A stretch of 64,000 nt of DNA from JACCTI01 sp051005695 (GTDB lineage: Bacteria; Verrucomicrobiota; Verrucomicrobiia; Chthoniobacterales; UBA10450), in assembly GCA_051005695.1 (NCBI GenBank), contig JBPCJC010000054.1, positions 44,895-108,894 on the forward strand. The letters run 5' to 3'. Of this stretch, positions 17,702 to 28,132 are shown piece by piece. Under the pieces are notes generated by a model. It had not been told where the DNA came from, made no database searches, and saw only the letters and a program-made list of their open reading frames with translations. Position 1 is the stretch's first letter, and each line of letters opens with the position of its first letter. The position numbers and the translations under genes are program-made.

Positions 17702-19290
17702 AGCCACTCTTTCACTTTCGGCCAAAGCTCGCGCAGAGTTCCGTGCAGATCGCGGCACAAATAAATGTGCTGCTTTTGTTCCCACGGCATCGCCCACTGG
17801 CTGCTCGCGATCGGCCCGAGATCTTCGACCGCACGGAATTCTTCGTGCTCATCGCCGCCCGGTGCATCGATCACCAGCAACAGCTCGCCGCTGTAATCGC
17901 GCGGTCCCCAAAGATAATAATTTTGCTGGCCGGAGAGCGCCGGCGGTAATCCATATTTGGGTCCAAAGAAATCGACGGCGCCGGCCTGGCCGTAGTTTTG
18001 GCAAAAGATGCCGGCGCGTTTTTGTTCGTTAGGCGAAAGCTTCTGGAAAGCGCGCGCTATGGACCGGACCATTTCCTCCCAGCCGAATTGATCGGCAAAA
18101 AGCTGCGGCAAAGCAGCGGTGTGAGAGGTCTCGGTGCGCGGCGGTTCGAAATGGATCGCCTTCATATAGGCGAGCAGTTTTTCCGGCGGGAGAATCGGAA
18201 GAATAGTCGGAGCAAGCAGCGCCGCGAAAGCGAGCATGGCGGCGGCGAGCGCGGGCTTAAGCCATCGCCAGCGGAGCGCGCACAGGCGCTCCATTGCCAC
18301 CGCCCCAGCCGCGAAGAGCATCGGGTAAATCGGCGCGAGGTAATAATGTTTCCCGTGCATGACGATGAATTCCGTGAGCGTGATCAGGTAGGCGAAGCCG
18401 AGCACGCGATAGCGCCGCCCGTCGCGCGCGCAGAGCAACCAAGCGAGCCCGCCTAACCAAAGCGGCGCGGTCGCCGGATTCATAATCAGGATTTGCTGGA
18501 GGAAAAATTGCGGCGGCGAGAGAACGACGTTTTTGTGGCTGCACGCGATGTTGCTCAGCAGCTCGTAAGTCGGCCAGTGATGCTGAAACTGCCAAAGCAC
18601 GTTCGGCAGGGCGACGAGTGCCGCGAGCAATCCGCTGAGCCAAATCCACGGGCGCGCGAGCTGCCGGCGTTCGGGAGTTAACAAAATCGCGAGCGCTAAA
18701 CCGGCGCCGAAGAAGACGAGCGAATGCTTGTTTTCCACGCCGAGCCCGGCGAGCAAACCGAAGGCGAGCCAAAGCCGCGGCGTCGCACCATTGATGATCC
18801 GGATGAGGAAGTAAGCGCAGCCCATCCAGAAGAGCGGCTCGAAGACGTTGAGCGAATAGAAATTTCCGATGCCGAGATAAACCAGCGCGCTCAGGGCTGC
18901 AGTGCAGGCGAGGATGACGGCCCAAATTTTCCCACCAAGTACGCGCGTGATGACGCCGGTGAGCGCAACCGTGGCCGCGCTGGCGATCGCCGGGAACAGA
19001 CGGAGCGCGAAAAGCGAATTGCCGAAAATCGTTAATTCGATGCGGAGGATGAGCGCGGAAAGTGGCGCGAGGTCAACGTAACCCCAGTCAAGATGTCGGG
19101 CGCAGGCGATGAAGTAGAGCTCGTCACGGAAGTAACCGTAGGCTCGATTGGTCAGCAGATGGATCGCGAGGGTGACCAGCGCGAAGCCGAAAATGATCGC
19201 GCGCGTCAGGGTCGAATTCGCCAAGGCCGTGGCGTGGTTCTCGCTCTTAAGCATGTGAGTATTAAGACCAAGAGCGCAGTGCATTTTCAA
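17698..19290 (-). CDS. GT39-type (ArnT/PMT-like) membrane glycosyltransferase
   Basis: 530 residues with an N-terminal helix and some ten further hydrophobic segments. The family motif RDELYF sits in the first external loop, where the catalytic acidic residue of polyprenyl-phosphate-dependent glycosyltransferases lies, followed by HLDWGYVDLAPLSALI. A soluble C-terminal domain of about 150 residues ends the protein. It would transfer a lipid-linked sugar on the outer face of the inner membrane; the acceptor is unknown. A start at ATG 19254 (MLKSENHATAL) is equally plausible and leaves a normal N-terminus. Confidence 0.82.
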   Translation of the reverse strand: MKMHCALGLNTHMLKSENHATALANSTLTRAIIFGFALVTLAIHLLTNRAYGYFRDELYFIACARHLDWGYVDLAPLSALILRIELTIFGNSLFALRLFPAIASAATVALTGVITRVLGGKIWAVILACTAALSALVYLGIGNFYSLNVFEPLFWMGCAYFLIRIINGATPRLWLAFGLLAGLGVENKHSLVFFGAGLALAILLTPERRQLARPWIWLSGLLAALVALPNVLWQFQHHWPTYELLSNIACSHKNVVLSPPQFFLQQILIMNPATAPLWLGGLAWLLCARDGRRYRVLGFAYLITLTEFIVMHGKHYYLAPIYPMLFAAGAVAMERLCALRWRWLKPALAAAMLAFAALLAPTILPILPPEKLLAYMKAIHFEPPRTETSHTAALPQLFADQFGWEEMVRSIARAFQKLSPNEQKRAGIFCQNYGQAGAVDFFGPKYGLPPALSGQQNYYLWGPRDYSGELLLVIDAPGGDEHEEFRAVEDLGPIASSQWAMPWEQKQHIYLCRDLHGTLRELWPKVKEWL

Positions 19291-19367
19291 TCAAAACCGG
19301 GCCTTACTTTTTTGTGGGAAAAACCACTTGCGGATGGCCGCGATCAAGCCGATATGGGGCGCTCCTG

Positions 19368-19949
19368 ATGCGAAAAGTTACTCCGTTCACCATCATTTGC
19401 GGCTGCCTGTTGGCCGCGTCAGTGAATGCAGCTCCACCGGCCTTCGCGCCAGTCCGCGCCTCGGCCGTGCTTCCGGGTACGGCGGCGAAGGATGCCGCGA
19501 GCAAACCTTTCGTAATTAAGGATGCGAGCGGGAAAGCGGTCGCGATCCCGTTGGTCGGCAACCAGGAAAAGCTGAAGATCGCGAAGGTCGATCCGCGTTT
19601 GAATCCGAGCCTCGCCCGCGCGGCATCGATCGCGCAGGACCGCGCCTACGCGCATTCCAAATCACGCTGCTGGCGGTATGTTAAAGAAGCCTTGGTCGCC
19701 GCGGGCGCCGTCAGCTCGTATCCGAAAACCGCTCTGGCCAAACAAGCGGGCGACGAGCTGGTGCGTGATTACGGTTTCAAAAAACTCTCGGTGCAGGATC
19801 CGTACGCCGCTCCCGTCGGTGCAGTTTTGGTTTACGGCGGCAAAGGCGCGGGACATGTCGAGATCCGGAACAAGACCGGTTTCGTCAGCGATTTCCGCGC
19901 GGCCAAGCCGTCGAAGCGTCGGTTGATCGGCGTTTACGCGAAGGCATAA
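19368..19949 (+). CDS. Secreted CHAP/NlpC-like protein, tandem copy 1
   Basis: 193 residues from ATG 19368, with a signal peptide (hydrophobic run TIICGCLLAASVNA). The C-terminal 120 residues resemble a papain-like CHAP/NlpC fold: the candidate nucleophile Cys lies in SKSRCWRYVKEAL at the head of a helix and the candidate His in GAGHVEIRNKTGFVSDF. Such domains usually cut peptidoglycan peptides, but activity here is inferred only. A paralogue follows about 100 bp downstream. An upstream in-frame start at 19314 would place non-signal residues in front of the signal peptide, so it is rejected. Confidence 0.72.
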   Translation: MRKVTPFTIICGCLLAASVNAAPPAFAPVRASAVLPGTAAKDAASKPFVIKDASGKAVAIPLVGNQEKLKIAKVDPRLNPSLARAASIAQDRAYAHSKSRCWRYVKEALVAAGAVSSYPKTALAKQAGDELVRDYGFKKLSVQDPYAAPVGAVLVYGGKGAGHVEIRNKTGFVSDFRAAKPSKRRLIGVYAKA

Positions 19950-20048
19950 GTCGCGGGCGTTCGGGCTCTTCGCCAGGCGCTGCGGAGTAGTTTCGTTTCT
20001 AGAAATTGCTTGCTGTTCCAGCGGCTTTCCGCCATAACCGCGCCCTTG

Positions 20049-20639
20049 ATGAGGTTCGCTTCTGTTTCCCTCGCCTCTGGGCTTCTCCTTTTCTGCCTCG
20101 CGTCCGCGCACGCCACCGCCACTCGGTATTCGGAAAATCGCGGCCATCGCAAAGCCGCCGCGGCGCACACCAAAACGCGCTTTCTTTATCAAGACAAAAA
20201 AACCGGCCGGCTGACTTCTGCGTCGGTCGTCGATGGTTACGCACGTGGCCGGATTGTTTATCCGCTGGCGAAAATCGATCCGCGGCTCGACAAGCGGATG
20301 GTTCGCGCAGCCTCGATCGCACAGGAGCGCTCGCACGCGCATTCGAAATCGCGTTGCTGGCATTACGTCAAGGAAGCGCTCTTCGCTTCCGGCGCGGTCA
20401 AGACGCGGCCGGTGAGCGTTTACGCGAAGCAAGCTGGCGAGGAGCTCGTCCGCAGTTTCGGATTTAAAAAATTGGCTATCCGCGATCCCTACAAGGCGCC
20501 GATCGGTGCGGTTCTGGTTTACGGAGCGCGCCGCGCGCCGGGTCACGTGGAGATCCGCACCAAGACCGGGTTTGTCAGCGATTTTCGCAACAAGACGCCT
20601 TCGCGCCGGCCGCTCATCGGCATTTACGCGAAGATCTAG
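20049..20639 (+). CDS. Secreted CHAP/NlpC-like protein, tandem copy 2
   Basis: 196 residues from ATG 20049, with a signal peptide (LASGLLLFCLASAHA). It is a clear paralogue of the previous gene: both have (K)xDPRL, AASIAQ(D/E)R, AHSKSRCW-YVKEAL, KQAG(D/E)ELVR-FGFKKL and GHVEIR-KTGFVSDF. The candidate Cys and His are conserved. The N-terminal halves differ completely, so the two copies probably have different partners or positions in the envelope. Function beyond a likely cell-wall peptidase fold is not known. Confidence 0.72.
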   Translation: MRFASVSLASGLLLFCLASAHATATRYSENRGHRKAAAAHTKTRFLYQDKKTGRLTSASVVDGYARGRIVYPLAKIDPRLDKRMVRAASIAQERSHAHSKSRCWHYVKEALFASGAVKTRPVSVYAKQAGEELVRSFGFKKLAIRDPYKAPIGAVLVYGARRAPGHVEIRTKTGFVSDFRNKTPSRRPLIGIYAKI

Positions 20640-20646
20640 CGAGAGT

Positions 20647-21329
20647 TTACTTCTCGTTAGTCTCCCAGGTTTTCGAAAGCCGCGCGCTCGGCACCGCCGG
20701 GATCGCCAGCCCGCCTGCCGAATAATGCGAAGTGTCGTTGAAGAGCGTCAGGCGCGCGTGCACCGGGTCCTTGAAATCGACGATATTTAGCGCCGCGGGA
20801 TTCTGGTCGAGATTGTCGCGATAACGCCGCGGATCGAAGCCGAGAATCGAGCTGAGCAGAAGGCGGATGGTGGCCTTGTGCGAAACCACGATCACGTTGC
20901 CCGACGCGTGCCCGCGAACAATATCCATTAAAACCGGCAGCGCGCGCGCCGTCACCGCCAGGCCGCTTTCGCCGCCAACTGGCGCGAAGGTGTAGGGATC
21001 CTCCTCCCACGCGTCGGCTTCTTCGGGGAATTCTTTTTCGACTTCGTGTCGGGTCATTTTCTCCCAGCGGCCGTGCGAAATTTCCCGCAACCCATCGCGT
21101 GTTTGCACTTCCAACTCGTGCGGCGCTGCAAGGATTTGCGCGGTCTCGACCGTACGGCTGAGCGGCGACGCATAGATCGCCGCGACTTTCTCACCTTCGA
21201 GACGCACCGCCAGCCGCCGGGCTTGCTCTCGTCCGTCGTCTGAGAGTTCCACATCGGTCGCGCCGGCGAAGCGATCTTCGGCCGTGAGCACAGTGGCAAG
21301 TGCCGAATTAGAAAGATCCGTGTATTCAT
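20647..21329 (-). pseudogene. Histidine-phosphatase family protein split by a frameshift at the catalytic motif
   Basis: The family N-terminus MNTRIFLIRH, including the catalytic Arg-His, begins at ATG 21329 but runs out of frame after that His. The rest of the protein continues in another frame as a 214-residue ORF from GTG 21291: LTAEDRFAGATDVELSDDGR, then SPLSRTVETAQ, REISHGRWE and VVSHKATIRLLL with the second catalytic His. About one base is missing in the stretch CACTTGCCACTGTG (21287-21302). Read from GTG 21291 alone the protein would lack the phospho-accepting His and be inactive. Either a sequencing/assembly indel or a recent loss. Intact, it would be a cofactor-independent phosphoglycerate-mutase-like phosphatase. 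Confidence 0.7.
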
Positions 21330-21485
21330 CGTGAGATACATCTTAACCGAGTGCGCGCTGTATCCATCTAATCTTTGCGTCCGGAAGGAGCGTGAGTTGC
21401 GGGCACGCACCCGTACCAGCCCCAGCGCGCAAAGTAGGGACTGCGTCGGCCGCCGCACGGCGTATGGTGCCTTCCGCAAGGGCTC

Positions 21486-24275
21486 ATGAGAACAGAAAAA
21501 CCGTTGGCCGAAGACATCGAGACCTACGCGCAGGACATCGTCGATACGGTGCGCGAGCCGCTCCTGATGCTGGACACCACCCTGCGGGTGCGATCGGCAA
21601 ATCGCGCTTTCTACCAGACCTTCCAAGTCACCTCCGGAGAAACCGAGAACCGCCTGATCTACGAGTTGGGAAACGGGCAGTGGGACATCCCTGCGTTGCG
21701 CACGCTGCTCGAGGATGTGATTCCCACCAGCTCCGTCTTCAACGATTTCGAGCTGGAGCACACCTTCCCGATTATCGGACGGCGCGTGATGCTGTTGAAC
21801 GGTCGCAAGCTGCGCGCGGGCAGTCACGGCGAGCTGCTCGTGCTCGCGATGGAAGATGTGACCGCCCGCAAACGCGCGGAAGAAGCGTTACTCAAAGCCG
21901 GAGCGTTGCAGAGCGCGATCTTCAACAGCGCAAATTTTTCGAGCATCGCGACCGACGAGAAAGGCGTCATTCAAATCTTCAACGTCGGCGCTGAGCGAAT
22001 GCTGGGTTACACGGCCGCCGAGGTGATGAACAAAATCACGCCGGCCGACATTTCGGATCCGCAGGAGGTCATTGCGCGCGCGAAAGCCTTGAGCGCCGAA
22101 CTTGGAACGCGGATCGCGCCGGGCTTCGAGGCGTTGGTTTTCAAGGCCTCGCGCGGGATCGAGGACATTTACGAATTAACCTACATCCGCAAGGATGAGA
22201 GCCGCTTTCCGGCCATCGTCTCGGTCACGGCGTTGCGCGACGATCAAGGGGAGATCATCGGCTATCTTTTGATCGGGACCGATAACACCGCGCGGAAGCA
22301 AGTCGAAGCCGAGCGACTCCTGCTCGATCAGCGCGTGCGCGATCAACAATTCTATACGCGCTCGCTGATTGAATCGAACATCGATGCGCTGATCACGACC
22401 GATCTGCGCGGCATCATCACGGACGTGAACAAGCAGATGGAGGCGCTCACCGGCTGCACGCGCGATGAGTTGATCGGCGCGCCGTTCAAGGGCTATTTCA
22501 CCGATCCGGAACGCGCCGAGGCCGGCATCAAACTGGTGTTGGGCGAAGGCAAAGTGACGGACTACGAACTGACGGCGCGCGCCCGGGACGGCAAGGAAAC
22601 GGTGGTCTCGTATAACGCGAGCACCTTCCACGACCGCGACCGGAAACTGCAGGGGGTGTTCGCCGCGGCGCGCGATGTCACGGAGCGCAAACGCTACGAG
22701 GAATCATTGCAGCAGGCGAACCGCGCGAAGAGCGTTTTCCTGGCGAACATGAGTCATGAGCTGCGCACGCCGCTCAACGCCATCATGGGCTACTCCGAGA
22801 TGCTCCAGGAGGAGGCGGTTGAGCGAAAACTGGATGGGTTCGGCGCCGACCTCGAGAAGATCAACGGCGCGGGCAGACACCTGCTCGCGCTGATCAATGA
22901 CATCCTCGATTTATCGAAAATCGAGGCGGGCAAGATGGAGCTGTTTTTGGAGAGCTTCGATCTGGGAAAGTTGATCGACGAGGTCGCGGCCACCGTCCGG
23001 CCGATGGTGGAAAAGAACGCCAACACGTTGCACATCGAGCGCGCGACGGATTTGGGCGCGATGCACGCCGATCAAATCAAGGTGCGCCAAGGTTTGTTCA
23101 ATCTGCTCTCCAACGCCGCGAAGTTTACCAACGACGGCCGCATCGCACTGGATGTCGAACGCCAGCTCATGGAAGGCAGCGAGTGGATCGTCTTTCGGGT
23201 GGCCGACACCGGCATCGGCCTCAGCTCCGAGCAGATCGCCAAGCTCTTCCAGGATTTCACCCAGGCTGATGCCTCGACCACGCGCAAGTTCGGCGGCACT
23301 GGCCTGGGTTTGGCCCTGACGCGTCGATTCTGCCAGATCATGGGCGGCGACGTCACGGTCCATAGCGTGCCTAACGAGGGCAGCGTTTTCACGATCAAGC
23401 TACCCGCGGTCGTCAGCGAAGTGAAGACCGAAGCAACTCTGGAGACGGTCGCAAACCTGGTCGCTTTAGCAGATACTGGAAGAGGGGATGACGTGGAACA
23501 ATTTTCGCCTGAGGAAAGTTGCGTGCTGGTGATCGATGACGACCCGGTGCAGCGTGATTTAATGCAACGTTTCCTGAGCAAAGAAGGTTTTCGCGTGCAG
23601 ACCGCCGCGGGAGGGGATGCCGGGTTGCGCCTGGCGCGTCAATTACTGCCGGTCGCGATCACCCTGGATGTGATGATGCCGGATATGGATGGCTGGAGCG
23701 TGCTTTCGGCGCTCAAAGCCGACGCCGCGCTGCGCGACATCCCGGTGATCATGGTGACGATGTTGGACGACCCCGAGCGCGGCTTCACGCTCGGGGCGGC
23801 GGATTACGCGACCAAGCCGGTGGATCGTCAGCGCTTGTCGCAGATTCTCAAAAAATACACCTGTGCGAACCCGCCCTGCCCGGTGCTCATGGTGGAAGAT
23901 GACCCCGCGACGCGTTCGATTACGCGCAATATCCTGGAGAGGGAAGGCTGGAAAGTGACCGAGGCAGAAAACGGCCGCGACGCGCTCGAATGCATGGAGG
24001 AGGAGCGCCCCAGTCTTATTTTGCTCGACCTGATGATGCCGGAAATGGACGGTTTCGAGTTTGCCGATCGCGTGCGCCAGCGCGCGGAATGGCGCTTCAT
24101 CCCCATCGTGGTCATGACCGCGAAAGACCTGAGCGCGAAAGAACGACGGCGCCTTCAGGGCTCGGTGGAGACGATTCTGCACAAGGCCGGGGATTCGCGG
24201 GAAGCCTTGCTGAAACAGGTGCGCGACCTGGTGGCAAATTGCGCCGCCCGCCATAAGAGTGAGGAGAATGCCTAA
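21486..24275 (+). CDS. Hybrid sensor histidine kinase with three PAS and two receiver domains
   Basis: 929 residues, no membrane segment, so a cytosolic sensor. Order: PAS-like sensors at about 17-130, 140-260 and 285-405; HisKA with the phospho-His in SHELRTPLNAIMGYSEML (His about 424); HATPase with NLLSNAAKFT, DTGIGL and GGTGLGLAL (about 530-645). Receiver 1 (about 678-790, VIDDDP, LDVMMPDMDG) and receiver 2 (about 800-920, MVEDDP, LDLMMPEMDG) follow. First gene of a three-gene phosphorelay; its 3' end overlaps the next gene. The ligands of the PAS domains cannot be told. Confidence 0.92.
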   Translation: MRTEKPLAEDIETYAQDIVDTVREPLLMLDTTLRVRSANRAFYQTFQVTSGETENRLIYELGNGQWDIPALRTLLEDVIPTSSVFNDFELEHTFPIIGRRVMLLNGRKLRAGSHGELLVLAMEDVTARKRAEEALLKAGALQSAIFNSANFSSIATDEKGVIQIFNVGAERMLGYTAAEVMNKITPADISDPQEVIARAKALSAELGTRIAPGFEALVFKASRGIEDIYELTYIRKDESRFPAIVSVTALRDDQGEIIGYLLIGTDNTARKQVEAERLLLDQRVRDQQFYTRSLIESNIDALITTDLRGIITDVNKQMEALTGCTRDELIGAPFKGYFTDPERAEAGIKLVLGEGKVTDYELTARARDGKETVVSYNASTFHDRDRKLQGVFAAARDVTERKRYEESLQQANRAKSVFLANMSHELRTPLNAIMGYSEMLQEEAVERKLDGFGADLEKINGAGRHLLALINDILDLSKIEAGKMELFLESFDLGKLIDEVAATVRPMVEKNANTLHIERATDLGAMHADQIKVRQGLFNLLSNAAKFTNDGRIALDVERQLMEGSEWIVFRVADTGIGLSSEQIAKLFQDFTQADASTTRKFGGTGLGLALTRRFCQIMGGDVTVHSVPNEGSVFTIKLPAVVSEVKTEATLETVANLVALADTGRGDDVEQFSPEESCVLVIDDDPVQRDLMQRFLSKEGFRVQTAAGGDAGLRLARQLLPVAITLDVMMPDMDGWSVLSALKADAALRDIPVIMVTMLDDPERGFTLGAADYATKPVDRQRLSQILKKYTCANPPCPVLMVEDDPATRSITRNILEREGWKVTEAENGRDALECMEEERPSLILLDLMMPEMDGFEFADRVRQRAEWRFIPIVVMTAKDLSAKERRRLQGSVETILHKAGDSREALLKQVRDLVANCAARHKSEENA

Positions 24276-24662
24276 GATCTTATTAGTCGAAGACAACGAG
24301 ATGAACCGCGACATGCTCTCGCGCCGACTGCAGCGCAAAGGCTTCGCCGTCGTGCTCGCCATGGATGGGCAGAGCGGCGTGAAGATGGCGCAAACGGAGG
24401 CGCCGGATTTGGTTTTGATGGACATGAGTTTGCCCGTGCTCGACGGCTGGGAAGCGACGCGCCGTCTCAAAGCCAACGCTGCGACCAAACATATACCAGT
24501 TATCGCCCTGACCGCGCACGCCATGTCCGGCGACCGGGAGAAAGCACTGGAAGCGGGCTGCGATGACTACGACACCAAACCGGTCGAGATGCCTCGACTG
24601 CTGGGTAAGATCGAGGCGCTCTTGCGCAGCGGCGAGACGGCTTCCGCCGGAAAATCAGCACC

Positions 24663-24666
<4 letters not shown>
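24268..24666 (+). CDS. Single-domain response regulator (CheY-like)
   Basis: 132 residues, one receiver domain and nothing else: acidic pocket VEDNEMNRD, phospho-acceptor in LMDMSLPVLDG, conserved Thr/Ala and Lys in ALTAHAMSG and DTKPVEM. It is of the DivK/PleD-receiver type that passes phosphate along a relay. ATG 24268 is preferred over the in-frame GTG at 24259, because GAGG lies just before it and the family starts with MPKILLVED. The stop overlaps the next start. Confidence 0.9.
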
Positions 24667-26123
<1,457 letters not shown>

Positions 26124-26128
26124 GAGCG

Positions 26129-26200
26129 TGGGTTGGGTGGGACTCGAACCCACAACCAACGCCTTAAAAGGGCGCTGCTCTACCATTGAGCTACCAACCC
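26129..26200 (-). tRNA. tRNA-Lys (UUU)
   Basis: A full cloverleaf reads on the minus strand from 26200 to 26129 (72 nt, discriminator A). The acceptor stem is GGGTTGG/CCAACCC and the D stem GCTC/GAGC. The anticodon stem GCGCC/GGCGT encloses loop CTTTTAA with anticodon TTT, and the T arm is GTGGG-TTCGAGT-CCCAC. CCA is not encoded. Confidence 0.97.
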
Positions 26201-26227
26201 GTCGTGGGCTTCCGTTTCTAGTCTACT

Positions 26228-26914
26228 TCACCGGAGGGCGCAAGCGGCCACGACCTCGCGGAGCGAGTTCCGCGGGCGTTCCAGTTTGAAAAAATGCAGC
26301 CCCGCTCCGGCGGCTCCCTGCCAGTCGTGCACCGGATCGTCGCCCACGTGCAACGACTCGTTAGGCAAAACTCCCGCCAGTCCGGTGGCGCGCTGGAAGA
26401 TGAAAGGGTCGGGCTTGTCCGCGCCGATTTCGCTGGAGATGGCGATGGTTGAGAAAAATTTCGAAACTCCGAGTAGTTCGAGGATCATCCGCAGGCGGCC
26501 ATCGAAGTTCGAGATCACTCCGAGGTGAAATGACGGTCGCAATTTTTCCAGGACCTCGAGCACTTCCGGGAAAAGTTCCCAGACGCCGGCTTCCGCGAAG
26601 TGTGCGTAGGCGACTTCGAAAAAGGCGTCGCCATCCAGTTCCGGCAAACCAGGCTCGACTTGCTGGAGCACACGCTCGACCAAGTCGCGCCACCAATTTC
26701 TGTCATCATCCTCGCGCGCGTTTTTCGTCCGCGGCCGCGCGGGCATTGATTTCCAAACCTGCGCAAACGCGCGTTCCAGCGCGGCCGCATCCATTGTTAG
26801 GCCAACGCGTTTTCCGGCGAGGGCGTAATGGTAACCGACACCGCGCCGCAGGTGCAAAAGCGTTCCGACCGCATCGAAGAATATCGCCTTGTAAGCTGGC
26901 CGCGCTGTTTCCAT
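26228..26914 (-). CDS. HAD-superfamily hydrolase (HDHD3/REG-2-like)
   Basis: 228-residue haloacid-dehalogenase phosphatase. Motif I is FFDAVGTLLHL, where the usual DxDGT is DAVGT as in the HDHD3/DREG-2 subgroup. Motif II is GVISNFDGR, motif III lies in KPDPFIFQRA and motif IV is HVGDDPVHDWQGAAGAG. A helical cap (about 20-110) sits between motifs I and II. Divergent from the Lrp-like gene with 84 bp between the starts. Loss of the general-acid second Asp in motif I makes its efficiency or substrate uncertain. Confidence 0.85.
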   Translation of the reverse strand: METARPAYKAIFFDAVGTLLHLRRGVGYHYALAGKRVGLTMDAAALERAFAQVWKSMPARPRTKNAREDDDRNWWRDLVERVLQQVEPGLPELDGDAFFEVAYAHFAEAGVWELFPEVLEVLEKLRPSFHLGVISNFDGRLRMILELLGVSKFFSTIAISSEIGADKPDPFIFQRATGLAGVLPNESLHVGDDPVHDWQGAAGAGLHFFKLERPRNSLREVVAACALR

Positions 26915-26998
26915 TTCCGCCGAATAACGGTGCGCGCGATCACGCGCAACCCACGAGCTTCGTTGGACAAGCGGAAGGCGAGGGGCTTATTAGAACGA

Positions 26999-28105
26999 AT
27001 GCTGCCAGTCGAACATAACGATCCGATCAACGAAAAGATCCTCGCCATTTCGGAGGACAAAATCGTGGGCTTCGTGCGCGAACCTTTCGAAGAAATTGCG
27101 ACGCGCTCGGGCGTTGATCTCGAAATCGTGATCGCGCGGATCGCGGCCATGTTGCGCGCGGGGACGATCCGTCGAGTGCGGCAGACTTTGCTCGCGACTA
27201 ACCTGGCCGATGGCGCGCTCGTCGCCTGGAAAGTGCCCGAGGAAAAAATCGACGCGGCTTTCGATTACATGTCGCAGGAGGATCCGTTTTCCGGTCACGT
27301 GGTTTTGCGTTCGACCGATACGGCAAGTGCGGGCTCGGATTACAAACTCTGGACGACGCTGAAGGTTCCGCACGGATTTTCCCTGCAACATCACGGCGAG
27401 TTGCTCGCTGAAAAAGTGGGCGCGGAACATTTTCGTTTGATGCCCGCGAAAGGAATTTTCACTCTTGGCGTTGGCCATGTTCGCCGGAAAACGATCGAGC
27501 CCGGAAGCCGCGCGGAAGAACCGGCGAAGATGGCGCCGGTGCACGTCGCGGAAGTGAGCGAGCGCGAATGGGAAATTCTGCTCGCACTCAAACGCGAGTT
27601 CGCGCCCGAGGAAATTCGCGCGTCGCCCTGGAGCGCGCGCGCGGAAGAAGCGGGCGTTTCGTTGGAAGAATTTTGCCGAACCGCCGAGGCGCTGAACGCT
27701 CGCAAGATCATTGGGCGTTTCTCCACTTTTCTCGAGCACGTGAAGCCGTCGGCGGGCGGCGTTCGAGTGACGCGCTTCAACGCGCTTTTTCATTGGGCCG
27801 TGCCCGCGGGTCGCGAGCTAGAAGCCGGCGGCGAAGTCGGGCGCCATTTGATTTTAACTCATTGTTACTGGCGCGAAGCGGGCCCGGAATTTAAGAACGT
27901 CAACATCATGGCGGTCGCGCATGGCACCGACAAAGCGTTCCTGCTCGAGCACAAGCGCGCGATCGATGAGCATCTCGCGGCGTGCGACATTCCGGTTTCC
28001 TACACCAATGTTTTCTGGGGTGGTCGGAGCGAGATCAAGCCTTCGGAAATATCGCCACTCGTCTATCGCGAGTGGCTCGCGGAGATGAGCGCACAGACAG
28101 TTTAA
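26999..28105 (+). CDS. Fused two-domain Lrp/AsnC-type protein, siroheme-decarboxylase (AhbA-AhbB) like
   Basis: 368 residues from ATG 26999. Two copies of a winged-helix plus AsnC-ligand-like unit lie in tandem. In the first, VREPFEEIATRSGVD and MLRAGTIRRVRQTL match the Lrp-like HTH of AhbA/NirD. In the second, FNALFHWAVP, LTHCYWREAG and NIMAVAHGTDKA match the catalytic-domain strings of siroheme decarboxylases (VSHCYxR, MIHG). AhbA and AhbB are normally separate 150-180-residue chains that decarboxylate siroheme to didecarboxysiroheme. No other haem d1 or Ahb gene is nearby, so the true substrate is open. An upstream in-frame start would overlap the divergent HAD gene. Confidence 0.7.
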   Translation: MLPVEHNDPINEKILAISEDKIVGFVREPFEEIATRSGVDLEIVIARIAAMLRAGTIRRVRQTLLATNLADGALVAWKVPEEKIDAAFDYMSQEDPFSGHVVLRSTDTASAGSDYKLWTTLKVPHGFSLQHHGELLAEKVGAEHFRLMPAKGIFTLGVGHVRRKTIEPGSRAEEPAKMAPVHVAEVSEREWEILLALKREFAPEEIRASPWSARAEEAGVSLEEFCRTAEALNARKIIGRFSTFLEHVKPSAGGVRVTRFNALFHWAVPAGRELEAGGEVGRHLILTHCYWREAGPEFKNVNIMAVAHGTDKAFLLEHKRAIDEHLAACDIPVSYTNVFWGGRSEIKPSEISPLVYREWLAEMSAQTV

Positions 28106-28132
28106 ACGGCCCGCGGTCTCCATTTTTCCGCG

